A stretch of 64,000 nucleotides of DNA from Channallabes apus (GCA_030522415.1 CM060106.1:28540985-28604984), one strand, 5' to 3'. Shown: positions 9,905-23,348, counted from the first letter of the stretch. The notes: a model not told the origin generated them from the sequence alone. Numbers and translations are program-made.

Positions 9905-11288
9905 TTTTTAACACACTTTTTTTCATACTTTGTTTTTCTTTATTTTTATTTCCAGCATTGTACATTAATACCAAAGATATCCAAACTATGAAATACCACA
10001 TATTGAATTATATAGTAAACTAAAAAGTGTTAAATAACCCAGAAAATGTTTTATATTTTAGATTGTTGCTTTGATGACAGCTGATGGCATTTTCTGATCA
10101 GATTCATGAAATAGTCACCTGAAATGTTTTTCAATTCACAGATGTCCTCCTACTTTACCTGTGCTTGCCCTATCATCTGGAGATCGCGAGTTTGATTCCC
10201 GGGTGTAATGCTGTAACCTCTCACAGCCGGAGGTCTAGAGAGAGCTGATTGACCGAGCTCTCTCAGAGGGGAGGTACTTAATGCTTCCACATTAATCATG
10301 GCTCTATATCTAGGGGTGGTTGTGAGCTTACATAAGCGGAAGGAGTGGATAGCGTTGTCCTCCGACTGTGTAATACTGCCCCCGATGGTGCGTGAGTGGG
10401 TAGTTTGAAAAGAAGCGATCGGTTGGCGTCACATGGCTTCAGAGGCCCTAGAGTGGTAGTAGTAGCTTTAATGTGGGAGCTCCCTAGTGACGGGGAGGAA
10501 TTGGATACGACTAAATTAGAGAAAAAATAGGGGAACCCCGTCCCCCCTCAAAAAAAAAAAAAGCTGTGGTAGACGTGCTGTTTAACTGTGTCTTCAAGTT
10601 TGACTAAATCACAAACAGTGTCAACAGCAAAACACCCCCACATCATCACACCTCCTCCTGCATCCTTCACAGTGGGAACAACACATTCAGGAACCGTCAG
10701 TTTACCCGCTCTACATCTGCAAAGACAGTAATTAGAACCAAAAATCTCAAATTTGGGGTCTTCAGACTAAAGCACAGTTTTCCATTGATCTAATGTTCAT
10801 TTTTTGTGTTTCTTGGCCCAAGCAAGTCTCTTCTACTTATTGTTCTTCCAAAGTAATGGTTTCTTTGCTGTAATTTGACCACGAAGGCCTGACACATGCA
10901 GTCTCCTCTGAACACTGGATGTTGAAATATGTCTGCTGCTTGTACTCGGAGAAGCATTTATGTGGGCTCTAATCTGTGGTGCTGTAAATTGAGTGGTTTC
11001 TGAGGCTGGTCATTCTAATAACTTATCGTAGCAGAGGTAGCTCTTGGTCTTCCTTTCTCGGTACGGTCGTCATGAGAGCCAGATTCATTATACTGTGGAA
11101 TTTGATGGCTTTGCTGACTCCACTTGGGGATATTGGACATATTATGGGTTGTCTAACACTTTTTAGTTTACTACATCATTGTACAGTATATGTTTTTCCA
11201 TAGGTTGGATGTAATAAAATAAAATAATTAAAAATAAAGAAAAACCACTGAGGGAGAAGATGTGTTCAAACATTTTACCAGTTCAGTA
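9905..11288 (-). mobile_element. Tc1-like transposon relic, split by a SINE
   Basis: The left part (9905-10160) contains TAGTCACCTGAAATG. The right part (10565-11288) contains AAACACCCCCACATCATCAC, TTTCTTGGCCCAAGCAAGT, GACCACGAAGGCCTGA and CTCTTGGTCTTCC, ending GTGTTCAAACATTTTACCAG. These follow in order a common fish Tc1 family whose transposase is on the minus strand. A middle portion is deleted or displaced at the SINE. Stops throughout; dead. Confidence 0.7.
10165..10562 (+). mobile_element. tRNA-derived SINE, copy 1
   Basis: Has a B-box-like AGTTTGATTCCCGG near 10190 and ends in a C-rich then A-rich tail (10545-10562). The body is alignable with 20471-20917 (minus): GAGAGAGCTGATTG, CCACATTAATCA, GGAAGGAGTGGATAGCG, ATGGTGCGTGAG, GGGGAGGAATTGG. 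It lies inside the Tc1 relic, so it is younger. The 5' boundary is approximate. Confidence 0.65.
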
Positions 11289-12030
11289 TAAATGTATAAA
11301 AGTAAATCTGATGTATGTTAAAAATAGTAAAATAGGAATTCACCTATAATTTTGAGTATTTCTACAATTAATTATTTTATCTTTACTGTATCTGTTTTGT
11401 TTTTTTCACCGAGCTCTGAAAAGCTGGAATCAGCTTTTAAGATATGGCTGATAAAGCGCTGAACCTCTTATCTAGATCCCCTCTGATCAGCAAAATGGAC
11501 TCTCATAGTATCAGTCCAAAATGATTCAGCTTTCCTTATGTATGAGTCACACAGTTTCATTATATAATTATAATTGAACTGACGTTACATGTGGCCTGTT
11601 TTCTCCTTTAGTTCATCCAGGATATTATATGAATTCTGAAAGTCAATCTATTCAGATTATAGTCTAGAATTTAAAACTAATATAGTCTATTTATTTATTA
11701 CTTAAGAATTCAAATTGATTGAGATGAATGATTTGTTTAGCATTTAGTTTGAAAAAATTATATAAAACAGAAATATATCTAAATATATTTACATTTTTGA
11801 CATAATATTCATTATATATTTATTTACACAGCCTCATATTAACTAGAATCTCAGATTGATACTACTGCTACAGTCCCTGGGGCATTATAGTTGTTTTATG
11901 ACTATGTAGTAATGTTGTAATAATATTTTTATTATATAAGTGAAGAATGCAATAATGTTTGCTATATTTGCATTAGCTTGTTTTATAACAGATATAAAAA
12001 AGCTTTTGTATAATTTCTTAAGATGGTATA
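11289..12030. other. AT-rich sequence, no features recognised
   Basis: Very AT-rich DNA with scattered short frames (for example 11885-12091 minus) and no recognisable protein or repeat. Confidence 0.5.
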
Positions 12031-12305
12031 ATTTTATAATTCTCTTCCTCTCTCTCACTCTCTCCTGCTCTCCCCTGCAGCCAAAGGCCATCTGTGGCCC
12101 TGAAATAGATCTGGAGCGTCAGCTCAGCCGGTACACCCACGCAATCTCATTCCACATCTCTTCTTCAAAATTTGATAGGAGTATACATGAACATATATGC
12201 CCATCGCCTCAAGGGGAGATTTGCTGTCATGTATCTTCTCCAATTATTCATGATCTGAGCTTTATCTCTCTCTTTCTGGTTTCCCTGACTGCCAGATGCA
12301 AATGA
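12031..12305 (+). other. Possible splice acceptor followed by an open frame
   Basis: A long pyrimidine tract (about 12038-12077) ends in CCCCTGCAG at 12080, a textbook acceptor-like sequence. The next frame stays open for about 75 codons (KAICGPEIDLERQLSRY...) to a stop at about 12305. No matching donor or known domain was found, so this is a candidate exon or non-coding exon only. Confidence 0.25.
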
Positions 12306-12325
12306 ATATTCCTTCTCCGCCCCCT
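12296..12325 (+). promoter_or_regulatory. Octamer and GC-box upstream of small gene
   Basis: A perfect octamer ATGCAAAT (12296-12303) and a GC-box-like CCGCCCCC (12317-12324) lie 165-185 bp upstream of the TATA box. Their use is inferred. Confidence 0.35.
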
Positions 12326-12480
12326 GTCAGCTTCACATCCCATGCTGTTCGGCTTCCGGGGAGGAGCGAGGGACATTCCGGAGGTTTTGGATGGAAATCG
12401 GAAGTGTGAGAGTGCAAGGAGGAAGGAGGAGCTGGAGGGAGATCAGACACTGAGGGAGAAGTGAGTGGGAAGCGCTGGTC

Positions 12481-12488
12481 TATATAAA
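12481..12488 (+). promoter_or_regulatory. TATA box of the small single-exon gene
   Basis: TATATAAA in a GC-richer context, predicting transcription from about 12510-12515 (GGTTACAAGCATC). The ORF, 3' UTR and poly(A) signal follow in the right order. Confidence 0.55.
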
Positions 12489-12573
12489 GCTTCTCTAGAG
12501 CTGCTGGTTACAAGCATCCAAGACAGAGACTGAACAGCAAGGACTGAAACTCAGTGTTTTTTTTCTGCCTCCA

Positions 12574-12582
12574 ATGATTTGA
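12574..12582 (+). promoter_or_regulatory. Minimal upstream ORF
   Basis: The first ATG in the predicted leader opens a two-codon frame (ATG ATT TGA) 115 nt before the predicted start. Such short uORFs can lower translation. Its role here is inferred. Confidence 0.35.
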
Positions 12583-12696
12583 AGACCTAGAACTGGCTTT
12601 TTGTCAGACCTTCTGGACTTTCTACACCAAGTGAAGAAGGATCTACAAGGATTTTTAGTGACTAACATAGAGTCAGGATCCAAGGCCTCACTGGAG

Positions 12697-13020
12697 ATGA
12701 CAAAACTCAATGGTTTGCCTGATCACCTGGTAGCGTTGGCCATGGAGGAGTTCCCTCAACCTGTGGGAACTCAGAGGGCCTTGGAGTGTGAAAATGGCCG
12801 ACCTGGATGGCATCACGAGACCCGCTTCGTCTGTAGTAAGATCGCTGAGGACGTGGCTGAGGAGGGGACTCTGGATGAGGATAGAGCACATCGAACCTTC
12901 CAACAGTCTCTGGAGCGTCTGCGCAGATGCACTCAGACACGACGGTGGCTTGCGTATCAGTACTCCTCCAGCATCTCCGCACAAAGCAGCGTGGACTCTA
13001 GTGACCCTGAGACAGCATGA
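12697..13020 (+). CDS. Small single-exon protein, unrecognised (107 aa)
   Basis: The best host-gene candidate. The first in-frame ATG is at 12697 (G at -3); the frame is closed upstream by TGA at 12580. The protein starts MTKLNGLPDHLVALAMEEF, has an acidic middle (SKIAEDVAEEGTLDED) and a basic helical segment (FQQSLERLRRC..TRRW), and ends Ser-rich. No signal peptide or membrane segment is seen. Codon use looks richer in GC than the flanks. The TATA box, short leader, lack of introns, an ATTTA element in the 3' UTR and AATAAA at 13420 resemble inducible immediate-early genes, but I do not recognise the family. A long non-coding RNA with a chance ORF is the alternative. Confidence 0.5.
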   Translation: MTKLNGLPDHLVALAMEEFPQPVGTQRALECENGRPGWHHETRFVCSKIAEDVAEEGTLDEDRAHRTFQQSLERLRRCTQTRRWLAYQYSSSISAQSSVDSSDPETA

Positions 13021-13135
13021 AAGAACTCAGAACCGACCAGAAAAACTCTGTAGAGTGATATTAGTCAATGGGGAACATCAGGGCAGTTGCTTCACAGTGA
13101 AGCCAGACTGACCGACACCAAAAATGTTTGTCTGT

Positions 13136-13142
13136 GTATTTA
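13136..13142 (+). promoter_or_regulatory. AU-rich element in predicted 3' UTR
   Basis: An ATTTA pentamer in the sequence after the ORF, of the sort found in unstable mRNAs. A single copy, so weak evidence. Confidence 0.25.
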
Positions 13143-13419
13143 TGTTAGCATTTGACAATTTTTGCACAAGACTGGTATTGTATACAGTATCTTCTGAAAA
13201 TGCTTGATGAAAGTGTAGCATGTTGCTTAGCAGTACTGAATGATCAACAGACAAGCTCTTTGCCATGGCGATGGCAGTGGCAATGGCTATGGCGTCCCAT
13301 CTCACTGTTCTGCCCTGAACAGGATGAAGTGCTCGCTGAAATGTCTGAACAAATGAACTAATGAATGAAAAAAAGTCATGCTCATGAAACCCTTTTGTAT
13401 ACATTTTCTGACCTGTTTG

Positions 13420-13425
13420 AATAAA
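13420..13425 (+). terminator. Poly(A) signal of the small gene
   Basis: Canonical AATAAA 400 bp after the stop codon, giving a predicted 3' end near 13440-13450 and a transcript of about 0.93 kb. Confidence 0.5.
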
Positions 13426-13449
13426 TCAACACTGTCTGAAATAATACAT

Positions 13450-14297
13450 CTTGTCATCCTTGTAATGCGATAACTGCTGTCTTTTTTCTTTTTCTTTTCT
13501 TTCCCCCCTTAGCAGTTATTCCTGTGAGGTAACTTTTAAAAAGCACATTAGATTGTTGATTATAATAAGCACTCTCATATAGTACACGCCTACTCATGCA
13601 TGTTTCTTTCGGGCCTCGGCTAGTCTTCGGTGGAGAAAGTGTGATGCTGACGGAAGATGAGTAATCGTATTGCTCAGCACCGAAACGAAGGGGAATGCTC
13701 CAGATTCTGCTGCGTACTGTAGGTGGGCTCTCCTGTGTGGGGGGATCAGGATGTGTGTGTAATGAACAGGGTAGACAGGGATAGATCACATTTGATTGGG
13801 TTTATATACAAGTAGTATGTACGTGACAATGCACAGCGTTGGAAGAAAATACCAGGTTTTTTCTTTCCTTCTCCTTTGCTGTACTGTAGTTCGCACTAAC
13901 TATTAGTCAGTCTCGCAGACCGTCTTCACTGACAACAGTGAGTTGGAGTGATTTAGGGATCTGAAATGTTCTTAATTTCCTTCTCAGCAGGCATCCAGAG
14001 TGATCGTTTCCCCCGAACATCAAGAAGAGAACGCGACCATCACTACATCTTTTGTCCAACACAGCAGATGGTTGATATTTGAGAGTCTGAGCCATGTTTT
14101 ATTGGCATAGATCTCTCCTCATGCTTTTTTCTCCCCCTGTCTGATTCCAGATTTGCTTCAGCTTATGACACCACACGGTGATTAACTATCGCCGCCTCTT
14201 TTGATCTGTGGAGAAAATGTCAGATAATTACACCCTTTTGAAATTTGCCAGAATTCTGAGGATGAGTAAATATTGAACTTTAGAGAAAACAAACACG

Positions 14298-14298
<1 letters not shown>
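13450..14298. other. No features recognised
   Basis: Mixed-composition sequence with short chance frames only (13454-13789 minus, 13907-14095 minus). No repeat recognised. Confidence 0.5.

Positions 14299-14299
<1 letters not shown>

Positions 14300-14333
<34 letters not shown>
14300..14333. repeat. (AC)n microsatellite
   Basis: Uninterrupted AC run of about 17 units. Confidence 0.95.
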
Positions 14334-16975
<2,642 letters not shown>

Positions 16976-16977
16976 CG

Positions 16978-17275
16978 GGACGCACAGTGGGTCTGCCTCA
17001 CAGCTGTAGTTTGATTCTGAACTCTGGTTACTTTCTGGGTGGAGTTTTGCATGTTCCCCCCGTGTACACTTCTCCAAGGCTGTCCGGTTTCTTTCCACCT
17101 CCGAAAATCAGGCTTGTAGATGGATTGGCGATGCCAAATTACCTCTAAATGTGTGATTGTATGTGGGTGCACAGTACCCTGTGATGGACTGGCGTACCAA
17201 TCAGGTTATATTCCTGCCTCATTCCTAGACCTTGGATCCTGATCAGAATAAACCAAAGATGAATAAAAATGTATA
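16978..17275 (+). mobile_element. Diverged SINE (same family as 39.6 and 48.7 kb)
   Basis: Degenerate but ordered matches to the better copies: CAGTGGGTCTGCCTCACAGC, GGAGTTTTGCATGTTC, CCGGTTTCTTTCCACCTCC, and GTGATGGACTGGCG. About 300 bp. The tRNA-like head is mostly gone. Confidence 0.65.
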
Positions 17276-17862
17276 GATATATAAAATATAATCCGCATAA
17301 TGGATATATATACTATAAGAAAACTTGGTTACACTTTACAAAAACATATCCCAAAGTGCTGTTAATAACTCTATTTTTATTATTAATTGAATAATTAATC
17401 CACTGTTTAGAGTTAAATGTAACATAATGAAATATCTGCAAAACAAGCTTGTTCCTTTTATCAGCTAAACACAGTTGTTCCCTCTGCACTCTCTCCTGTT
17501 TTCTCTCTCTTGAAGTTAATGAGACACAGCTTGTCAAGTGACTGAGAACCTGGAAAATGCAAACCTCCCCATCTTGACTTTCACGTGTCAGGACACTTAC
17601 AAAGTGCTGACATCACAGACTCTTTCTATAATAGATACATTAACATTTCCTAACCAAAAAAACTAAACAAAAAAAACATTGCTATATTGTTGATAATATA
17701 ACAGTTAGTTAGGGGCATAGAGGCATTCCCACTGGGACGTTTAACTCTATGTATCACTCATTGTCAAAGGTGTTCTAATAATCGTTAATTATACTGTCAG
17801 TCGCCTGCGTGTGTAAAGGTTAGTATAGTCTGCAGTGCTGGAAAGAGCAGCAGCAGAGAGCA
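17276..17862. other. No features recognised
   Basis: AT-rich sequence without recognisable genes or repeats. Confidence 0.5.
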
Positions 17863-17870
17863 GCTGCCTG

Positions 17871-18702
17871 TAGTGATGGGTCGTTCATGAACGATTCGTT
17901 CTTTTCAAACGAATCTTTAACGTGACTCAGAAGAACGAGTCGTCTCGGAGAGTGATTCATTCATTTTTTTCACCGCGCATGCGCAAATCACCGCAAAACC
18001 TCTGTAGGTTAGGTTTCTCAATGACTCTGTCACGAACTAACCCAATGACGACCAGAAAGACATAGCTTTAGCAGTTAGCCCTGTAGCGTGAATGGTAAAC
18101 CCAAACGCGGATGGTCACGAGCGGGCAGGATAATCACGCGATTTGCTATAAGGACTCTCAAAGTGAATGCGCAAAGGAAAGACACAATCTAACCCGTGTC
18201 CTATAAACACACACTCAGTCTGAAAGTAAACCCAAGAAAGTGAGTACTCACGTGAACGGGAACGATACCGAGGTAGCATGGGCAAAACTCAATGACAGAG
18301 CGATGTGCGGCGCCATCTTGTTTCCTTTTATGCTTTCATACTATGCTGTCTTACTTCCGGGTCCTAGTGCCGGTCGCGGCTGAGTGCGCATGACAGACTC
18401 TTCTACTCCGAGTCATTCGTTCTTTTGTTACGTGACTCCCATAGACGCTATGCGGGGCAATAGATTCAAAAGAACGAACGACTCAGATTGGAAGATATAA
18501 GAGGTGAGCTGCTCATTCTGTTTATTATAATATGTCCTTAGCTGCATTGTAATATTTTCATTACTGGAACTCAAGCCAGTAATGTTTATTTTATTTCTGA
18601 TCAAAAAGAACGAAATGAACTAAATGACTCAAAAAAATGTTCGTTCATTTTGATGAACGAGATTCAAAGAACCGAATCACGAAAAATGATCATCCATCAC
18701 TA
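17871..18702 (+). mobile_element. Non-autonomous hAT element, copy 1 (contains solo LTR)
   Basis: Ends TAGTGATGGG and CCATCACTA, flanked by 8-bp near-identical duplications GCTGCCTG (17863-17870) and GCTGCTTG (18703-18710), the hAT hallmark. The interior is rich in GAACGA, ACGACTC and TTCGTTC motifs in both orientations and has no transposase frame. It matches 35764-36388 in reverse orientation. Without the inserted LTR the element is about 460 bp. Confidence 0.85.
18028..18395 (-). mobile_element. Solo LTR of the gypsy family inside the hAT element
   Basis: 368 bp, TGTCACGAAC... to ...GCATGACA as read on the plus strand, flanked by perfect 5-bp duplications GACTC (18023-18027, 18396-18400). 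Read on the minus strand it matches the 603-975 LTR closely and keeps the ETS-like site (18353-18360), a CATAAAAGG TATA-like box, the YY1-like site (18311-18319) and GCTCTGTCATT. Confidence 0.93.
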
Positions 18703-18726
18703 GCTGCTTGCCAAAACACACATTCA

Positions 18727-19080
18727 ATACCAGTCACAGAAGCACTTACAGCAAGAAAACACATTTGATAATATTCTTAAACAACACTATGTCTCCTCAG
18801 TAATTTGCTTCTAAGTTGTTTCGAATTGCTCCTCTGCATCATTCGTTGTTTTGATTTATGGTTAACGCAAACTACAAAGCTAACTATCTTCTAACATAAG
18901 GCTGAATCCCAAATCTCTCTCTCAAATCCTTGATACTTGGTGTGTGGAACATGGGACTGTACACCCTACATGGTACATTAGCTTTTACTTTAATGCTATT
19001 TGGGATTCAACCCTGGTAAATCTCATAAGTTTCTTAGGACTGTCCACCACTTCCATGATGGAGTAACCTTGTACTCCATT
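18727..19080 (+). repeat. Diverged unnamed repeat, copy B (first part)
   Basis: Homologous to 8715-8955. The homology resumes at 20170-20235 after two later insertions (a MITE and an L2 3' end). Confidence 0.5.
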
Positions 19081-19081
19081 A

Positions 19082-19566
19082 CAGTGGAACCTTGGATTAC
19101 GAGCATAATTTGTTCCGCAAGCGGGCTCCTATTCCAAAATACTCGTAAACCAAATCAAATTTTCCCATAAGAAGTAATGGATACTCAAATTATTCGCTCT
19201 ACAGCCCAAGAAAATAAATACATAAAAATAATGAATACAAAATATAAAGTAAAAATAAAACAAATTCACCTGCACTTTAGCTTTAAAAAAAGTAAAAATA
19301 AATCCTGATAGATAAGTGTTTCCGTTTGTGCGCGCAGGCGCACACACACACATTAACGGAGAGACTGTTTTATCTGAAAAATTTGCAAGGAACATCGCTA
19401 GTCACACTTGTGTGAGCGCAACGGAATCACTGCTGTAAAGTAAAAAAAAATGAACCTACACTTTACCTTTGAAAAAAAGTTTTTCAAGTCAAAATTTATA
19501 AAAACATCTTTGCTCGTCTTGCAGAACACTCGTAAACCGCGTTACTCGTAACCTGAGGTTCCACTG
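19082..19566. mobile_element. TA-flanked mariner/pogo-type MITE
   Basis: Terminal inverted repeats CAGTGGAACCT..GGATTACGAG at the left and CTCGTAACCTGAGGTTCCACTG at the right (about 20 bp), flanked by TA at both ends (19080-19081, 19567-19568). 485 bp, no transposase. TA duplications place it in the Tc1/mariner superfamily. Confidence 0.85.
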
Positions 19567-19599
19567 TATACTTAAATGCACACTCCTACTCTATCTAGT

Positions 19600-20165
19600 G
19601 CTGCTAATATCCTGAATGGCATCTACACTATTTATTTTCCACTGATTCTTCTACCCATCCCGAGGCATCTGGAGATTGTGCCAACTCCAGTAGTCAGAGG
19701 CCAACCCTGTGAGGATCTTGAGGCATCCGAAGAAGGACCACCTCCAGCTGTATTCTCCTTCATGTTGGTTTGGGTCACACATGCTGCTCCTGAGCTTCTA
19801 GTGATCCAGACTCCCCCTCTGCACCTGCTGACTCATCCCTGTGCTGAATTGGTCTCCATGATAACTTGGACAATTTCTATTATATTGAACGTCCAGCAGC
19901 CTAACACACATGATGATGTTATATGACTTCTGTTATCCGTTATCACCCAAATGAGAACGGGTTCCCTGTTGAGACTGTTTCCTCTCAAGGTTTCTTCCTA
20001 TTGCCATCTCAGGGAGTTTTCCCTTGCCCTCGGCTTGCTCATCAGGGACACATTGTTTCTCAGTCATACACACTTCCATACATTTTCTTTCATTTTGTGA
20101 AGCTGCTTTGAGACAATAACCATTGTTAAAAGCGCTATATAAATAAAATTTTGTTGAATTTTATT
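19600..20165 (+). mobile_element. L2 LINE 3' end, 5'-truncated
   Basis: The last 240 bp follow the L2 3' UTR seen at 21.5, 24.5 and 28.6 kb: AAGGTTTCTTCCTATTGCC, TTGCTCATCAGGGA, GAAGCTGCTTTGAGACAAT, AAGCGCTATATAAATAAAA. A TTGAATTTTA-type tail ends it near 20165. The open frame at 19576-19926 covers the upstream part and is not a host gene. Confidence 0.7.
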
Positions 20166-20470
20166 TAATTGATTTCCATGGTTCTCCTGACCTTTTGGCT
20201 ATATAGTACTGGCAAGAATTTAAAACTACTTTCATTCCTTTGAATTACACTAAATGGTCTGTCACTAACTGGAGGTCACCAGCGTAGTTAATGATAGTTC
20301 CATCAGGCATGGAAGCATATGTGTTGACGGAAGAAAATTATTGATTTAAGGCATTTATAGAACTGTCGTATAAAAGCAATATCACACTCGGGGTCATGCT
20401 GTTGCACTGAATGTTTGCTGCTGTTCAGTACAGCAGCACTAAGTCTTTTATGATGTTGCTTAATTAGACG

Positions 20471-20476
20471 TTTTTT

Positions 20477-20507
<31 letters not shown>

Positions 20508-20917
20508 TGGGGGGTTCCAATTTTTCTCCCCAATTTAGTCGTGGCCAATTCCTCCCCATCGCTAGGGGGCTCCCACATTAAGGCTACCACTACCATTCAG
20601 TCGGGAGGGCCAAAGACTATCCCATGTTTCCTCCGAACCATGTGGCGTCAGCCGATCGCATCGTTTTGAACTGCTTGCTCACGCACCATTAGGGGCGGAA
20701 TAACACACTCGGAGGAAAGCGCTATCCGCTCCTTCCATGTGCGCGAGCTCACAGACGCCCTTGATTGGCTGTAGAGCCGTGATTAATGTGGGAGCGCAAG
20801 TACCTCTCATCCCTCCCCCCTGAGAGAGCTCGGCCAATCAGCTCTCTCTGTGAGATCATGGGGGGCATCTCTGTGAGAGGAAAACAGCATCTTACCACTG
20901 TGCCACTCGGAGGTGCT
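20471..20917 (-). mobile_element. tRNA-derived SINE, copy 2
   Basis: Flanked by perfect 8-bp duplications ATTAGACG (20463-20470, 20918-20925). On the minus strand it begins AGCACCTCCGAGTGGCACAG with an A-box-like TGGCACAGTGGTAAGA and ends in a G/C run then poly(A), seen here as T16 and a G run near 20487-20514. It lacks the B-box that copy 1 retains, because of an internal deletion. Confidence 0.8.
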
Positions 20918-20925
20918 ATTAGACG

Positions 20926-21244
20926 CTTTTTTTAAACAAGAACACACCTTTTATAATCCAGATATTATTAGTCTTAATTACGCTAAGATTATGTGGCGCT
21001 TCTGCCATATAAGTCATTGTGAATGAGCTATTACTATTAGGGCAGCAGTGTACATAAAAAAATGGAGTGGATTAATATAAATGTCATTTATATTACAGCT
21101 GGAGCTACTTGTCGGAGCTGCTGTCATAGACAATTAATCACCACCTTCTGATTCTAGAATTCAAAAGCACTGTGAAGAACTTGAATAAAAATTAATCGCA
21201 TTTTGATCCTATTTTTAATTAACCATAAAATATTTTATATATTT
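20926..21244. other. No features recognised
   Basis: AT-rich sequence without recognised features. Confidence 0.5.
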
Positions 21245-21248
21245 TCAA

Positions 21249-21264
21249 ACACACACACACACAG

Positions 21265-21330
<66 letters not shown>
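21249..21330. repeat. (AC)n-(AT)n compound microsatellite
   Basis: About 30 bp of AC (one AG interruption) followed by about 50 bp of AT. Confidence 0.95.
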
Positions 21331-21332
<2 letters not shown>

Positions 21333-22079
21333 TAAAAGATGGTGTGCTGCTGAATTGCGTACTGAATGCCAGCACGGTTGTAGGCATGATGGTGTAGCCT
21401 GAATGCTGAAGCTATCACAGCCGTGCTGATATTCAGTGTAAAATCATTCATTCATTCATTCATTCATTCAATTTTATTTGTATAGCGCTTTTAACAATTG
21501 ACATTGTCTCAAAACAGCTTTACACAATCAAAAGAATTATTTAAGTTTGTATGGAATGTGAATGTGTATGAATCAAAATGTTCAGATAGTCCCTGGTGAG
21601 CAAGCCGAGGGCGACAGTGGCAAGGAAAAACTCCCGGAGATGGTGATAGGAAGAAACCTTGAGAGGAACCAGACTCAACAGGGAACCCATCCTCATCTGG
21701 GTGAAACAGATAGCAGGAAATGATCTGCATTTATACAGTGTTAGGTGGCAGGCAGTTCAGCTATAATAGGTGATGCTAATTGATGTTAAAATGGAGTCCA
21801 GTAGTTATTGGAGACTCAGACAGACTTTTAGAAAGTTCCAGTCCTGAACTATCGAATTGTCAAGTCCTCAGAGAAACAGCTGCTAACACCAGTCGAGGCC
21901 AGAACCATCTTCTAAGTAGAGAGAATCATCCCCAGACACCAGACGCATCCCAAAGAGACACACGGGGCATCCATGCGACGAGATCTCCAACCAGAAACAG
22001 GGCACCAGGATGGATCAGACAGGTCCGGGGGCAGAGGGAGTCTGGATCACTGGCAGCTCAGGAATGACATGTGTAGCTC

Positions 22080-22155
22080 GACAGAGAGAGAGAGAGAAAG
22101 AGTGAAAGGGGGAGACAGGGGGAGAGAGGAAAGAGAAAGAGAAGAGGAGGAGAGA
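22080..22155. repeat. GA-rich low-complexity tract in L2 3' UTR
   Basis: Imperfect GAGAGA/GGAGA run giving chance frames on the plus strand. Confidence 0.8.
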
Positions 22156-22460
22156 TGGCAATTAGGTATGGTCACAGTCACAATGTATAATGTGAATGTA
22201 TATTTACTGTAGAGTGCAAGCAGGGACTCCGGCAGGACTAACTATGACAGCATAACTAAAAGGGAGAGCCAGAAGGAAACACAAACATGAGGGCTCCTTA
22301 AGATGTAAAGCAAACAATCACCTCACCGTCAACCAACCAGGAAGACAGAATCTAAACATACCAGTTCACCATAATACTCTACGTCCATGAGTCCCCCAGA
22401 TCTGCTCCTTTACCTAAGGCTAATCTATTTATAAAAATGCTTGACTAAATAAATAGGTTT

Positions 22461-23348
22461 TTAGCCTAGACTTAAACACTGAGACTGTGTCTGAGTCCCG
22501 AACACTATTTGGAAGACTATTCCATAATTTTGGGGCTTTGTAAGAAAAGCCCTGCCCCCAGCTGTAGTTTTCATAATACGCGGTACTGACAAGCAGCCTG
22601 CATCCTTTGATCGAAGTAGGCGTGGCGGATCGTAAGACACTAGCAGTTCGCTCAGATACTGCGGCGCAAGGCCATTTAATGCTTTATATGTCAAGAGTAG
22701 TATTTTAAAATCAATGCGAAATTTCACAGGGAGCCAATGCAGTGAAGATAGGATAGTGAGGACTCTCGCTGCTGCATTCTGGACTAGCTGAAGCTTGTTT
22801 ATGCACCTAACAGAACAACCAGACAGTAAGGCATTACAATAGTCCAACCTAGAAGTGATAAAAGCATGAACTAGTTTTTCTGCATCGTGTAGCGACAATA
22901 TATTTCTTATCTTGGCAATATTTCTGAGGTGAAAGAATGTTACCCTGGTGATATTATCTACATGAGCTTCAAATGAAAGGCTGGAATCTATAATCACGCC
23001 GAGGTCTTTTACTGTTGCACTTGATGGAACAGAAAGGCCATCTAAAGTTACAGTGTGATCTAAGATTTTACTTCTAGCTGTATGCGGTCCTATGACTAGA
23101 ACTTCTGTCTTATCCGGATTAAGCAGAAGGAAGTTAACTAGCATCCAATTTCTTATGTCCAGCACACATTGCTCAACTTTAGTAAGATGGTTTTTCTCAT
23201 CAGGTTTTGTTGAGACGTATAGCTGTGTGTCGTCAGCATAACAATGAAAACTAATACCATGCTTACGGATTATGTTGCCCAGAGGAAGCATGTAAAGGGA
23301 AAAAAGCAGTGGGCCTAAAACTGAATCCTGCGGAACGCCAAACTCCAC
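22461..23348 (-). pseudogene. L2 reverse transcriptase, C-terminal half
   Basis: Carries [17 protein letters not shown], the catalytic YADD box (codons 37-40, about 23240-23229), [27 protein letters not shown] and the typical L2 tail [10 protein letters not shown] and [21 protein letters not shown]. The last 30 residues after GGRAF diverge from the expected L2 end, suggesting a frameshift near 22530. It is in a different frame from the N-terminal half (23381-24313), so the RT is broken between motifs A and B. Confidence 0.9.

Noticed and set aside
10165..10562. tRNA gene suggested by a B-box
   Set aside because: No complete cloverleaf; the box belongs to a SINE head.
19576..19926. 116-codon plus frame as a gene
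   Set aside because: It runs directly into an L2 3' UTR and lies in a 5'-truncated LINE.
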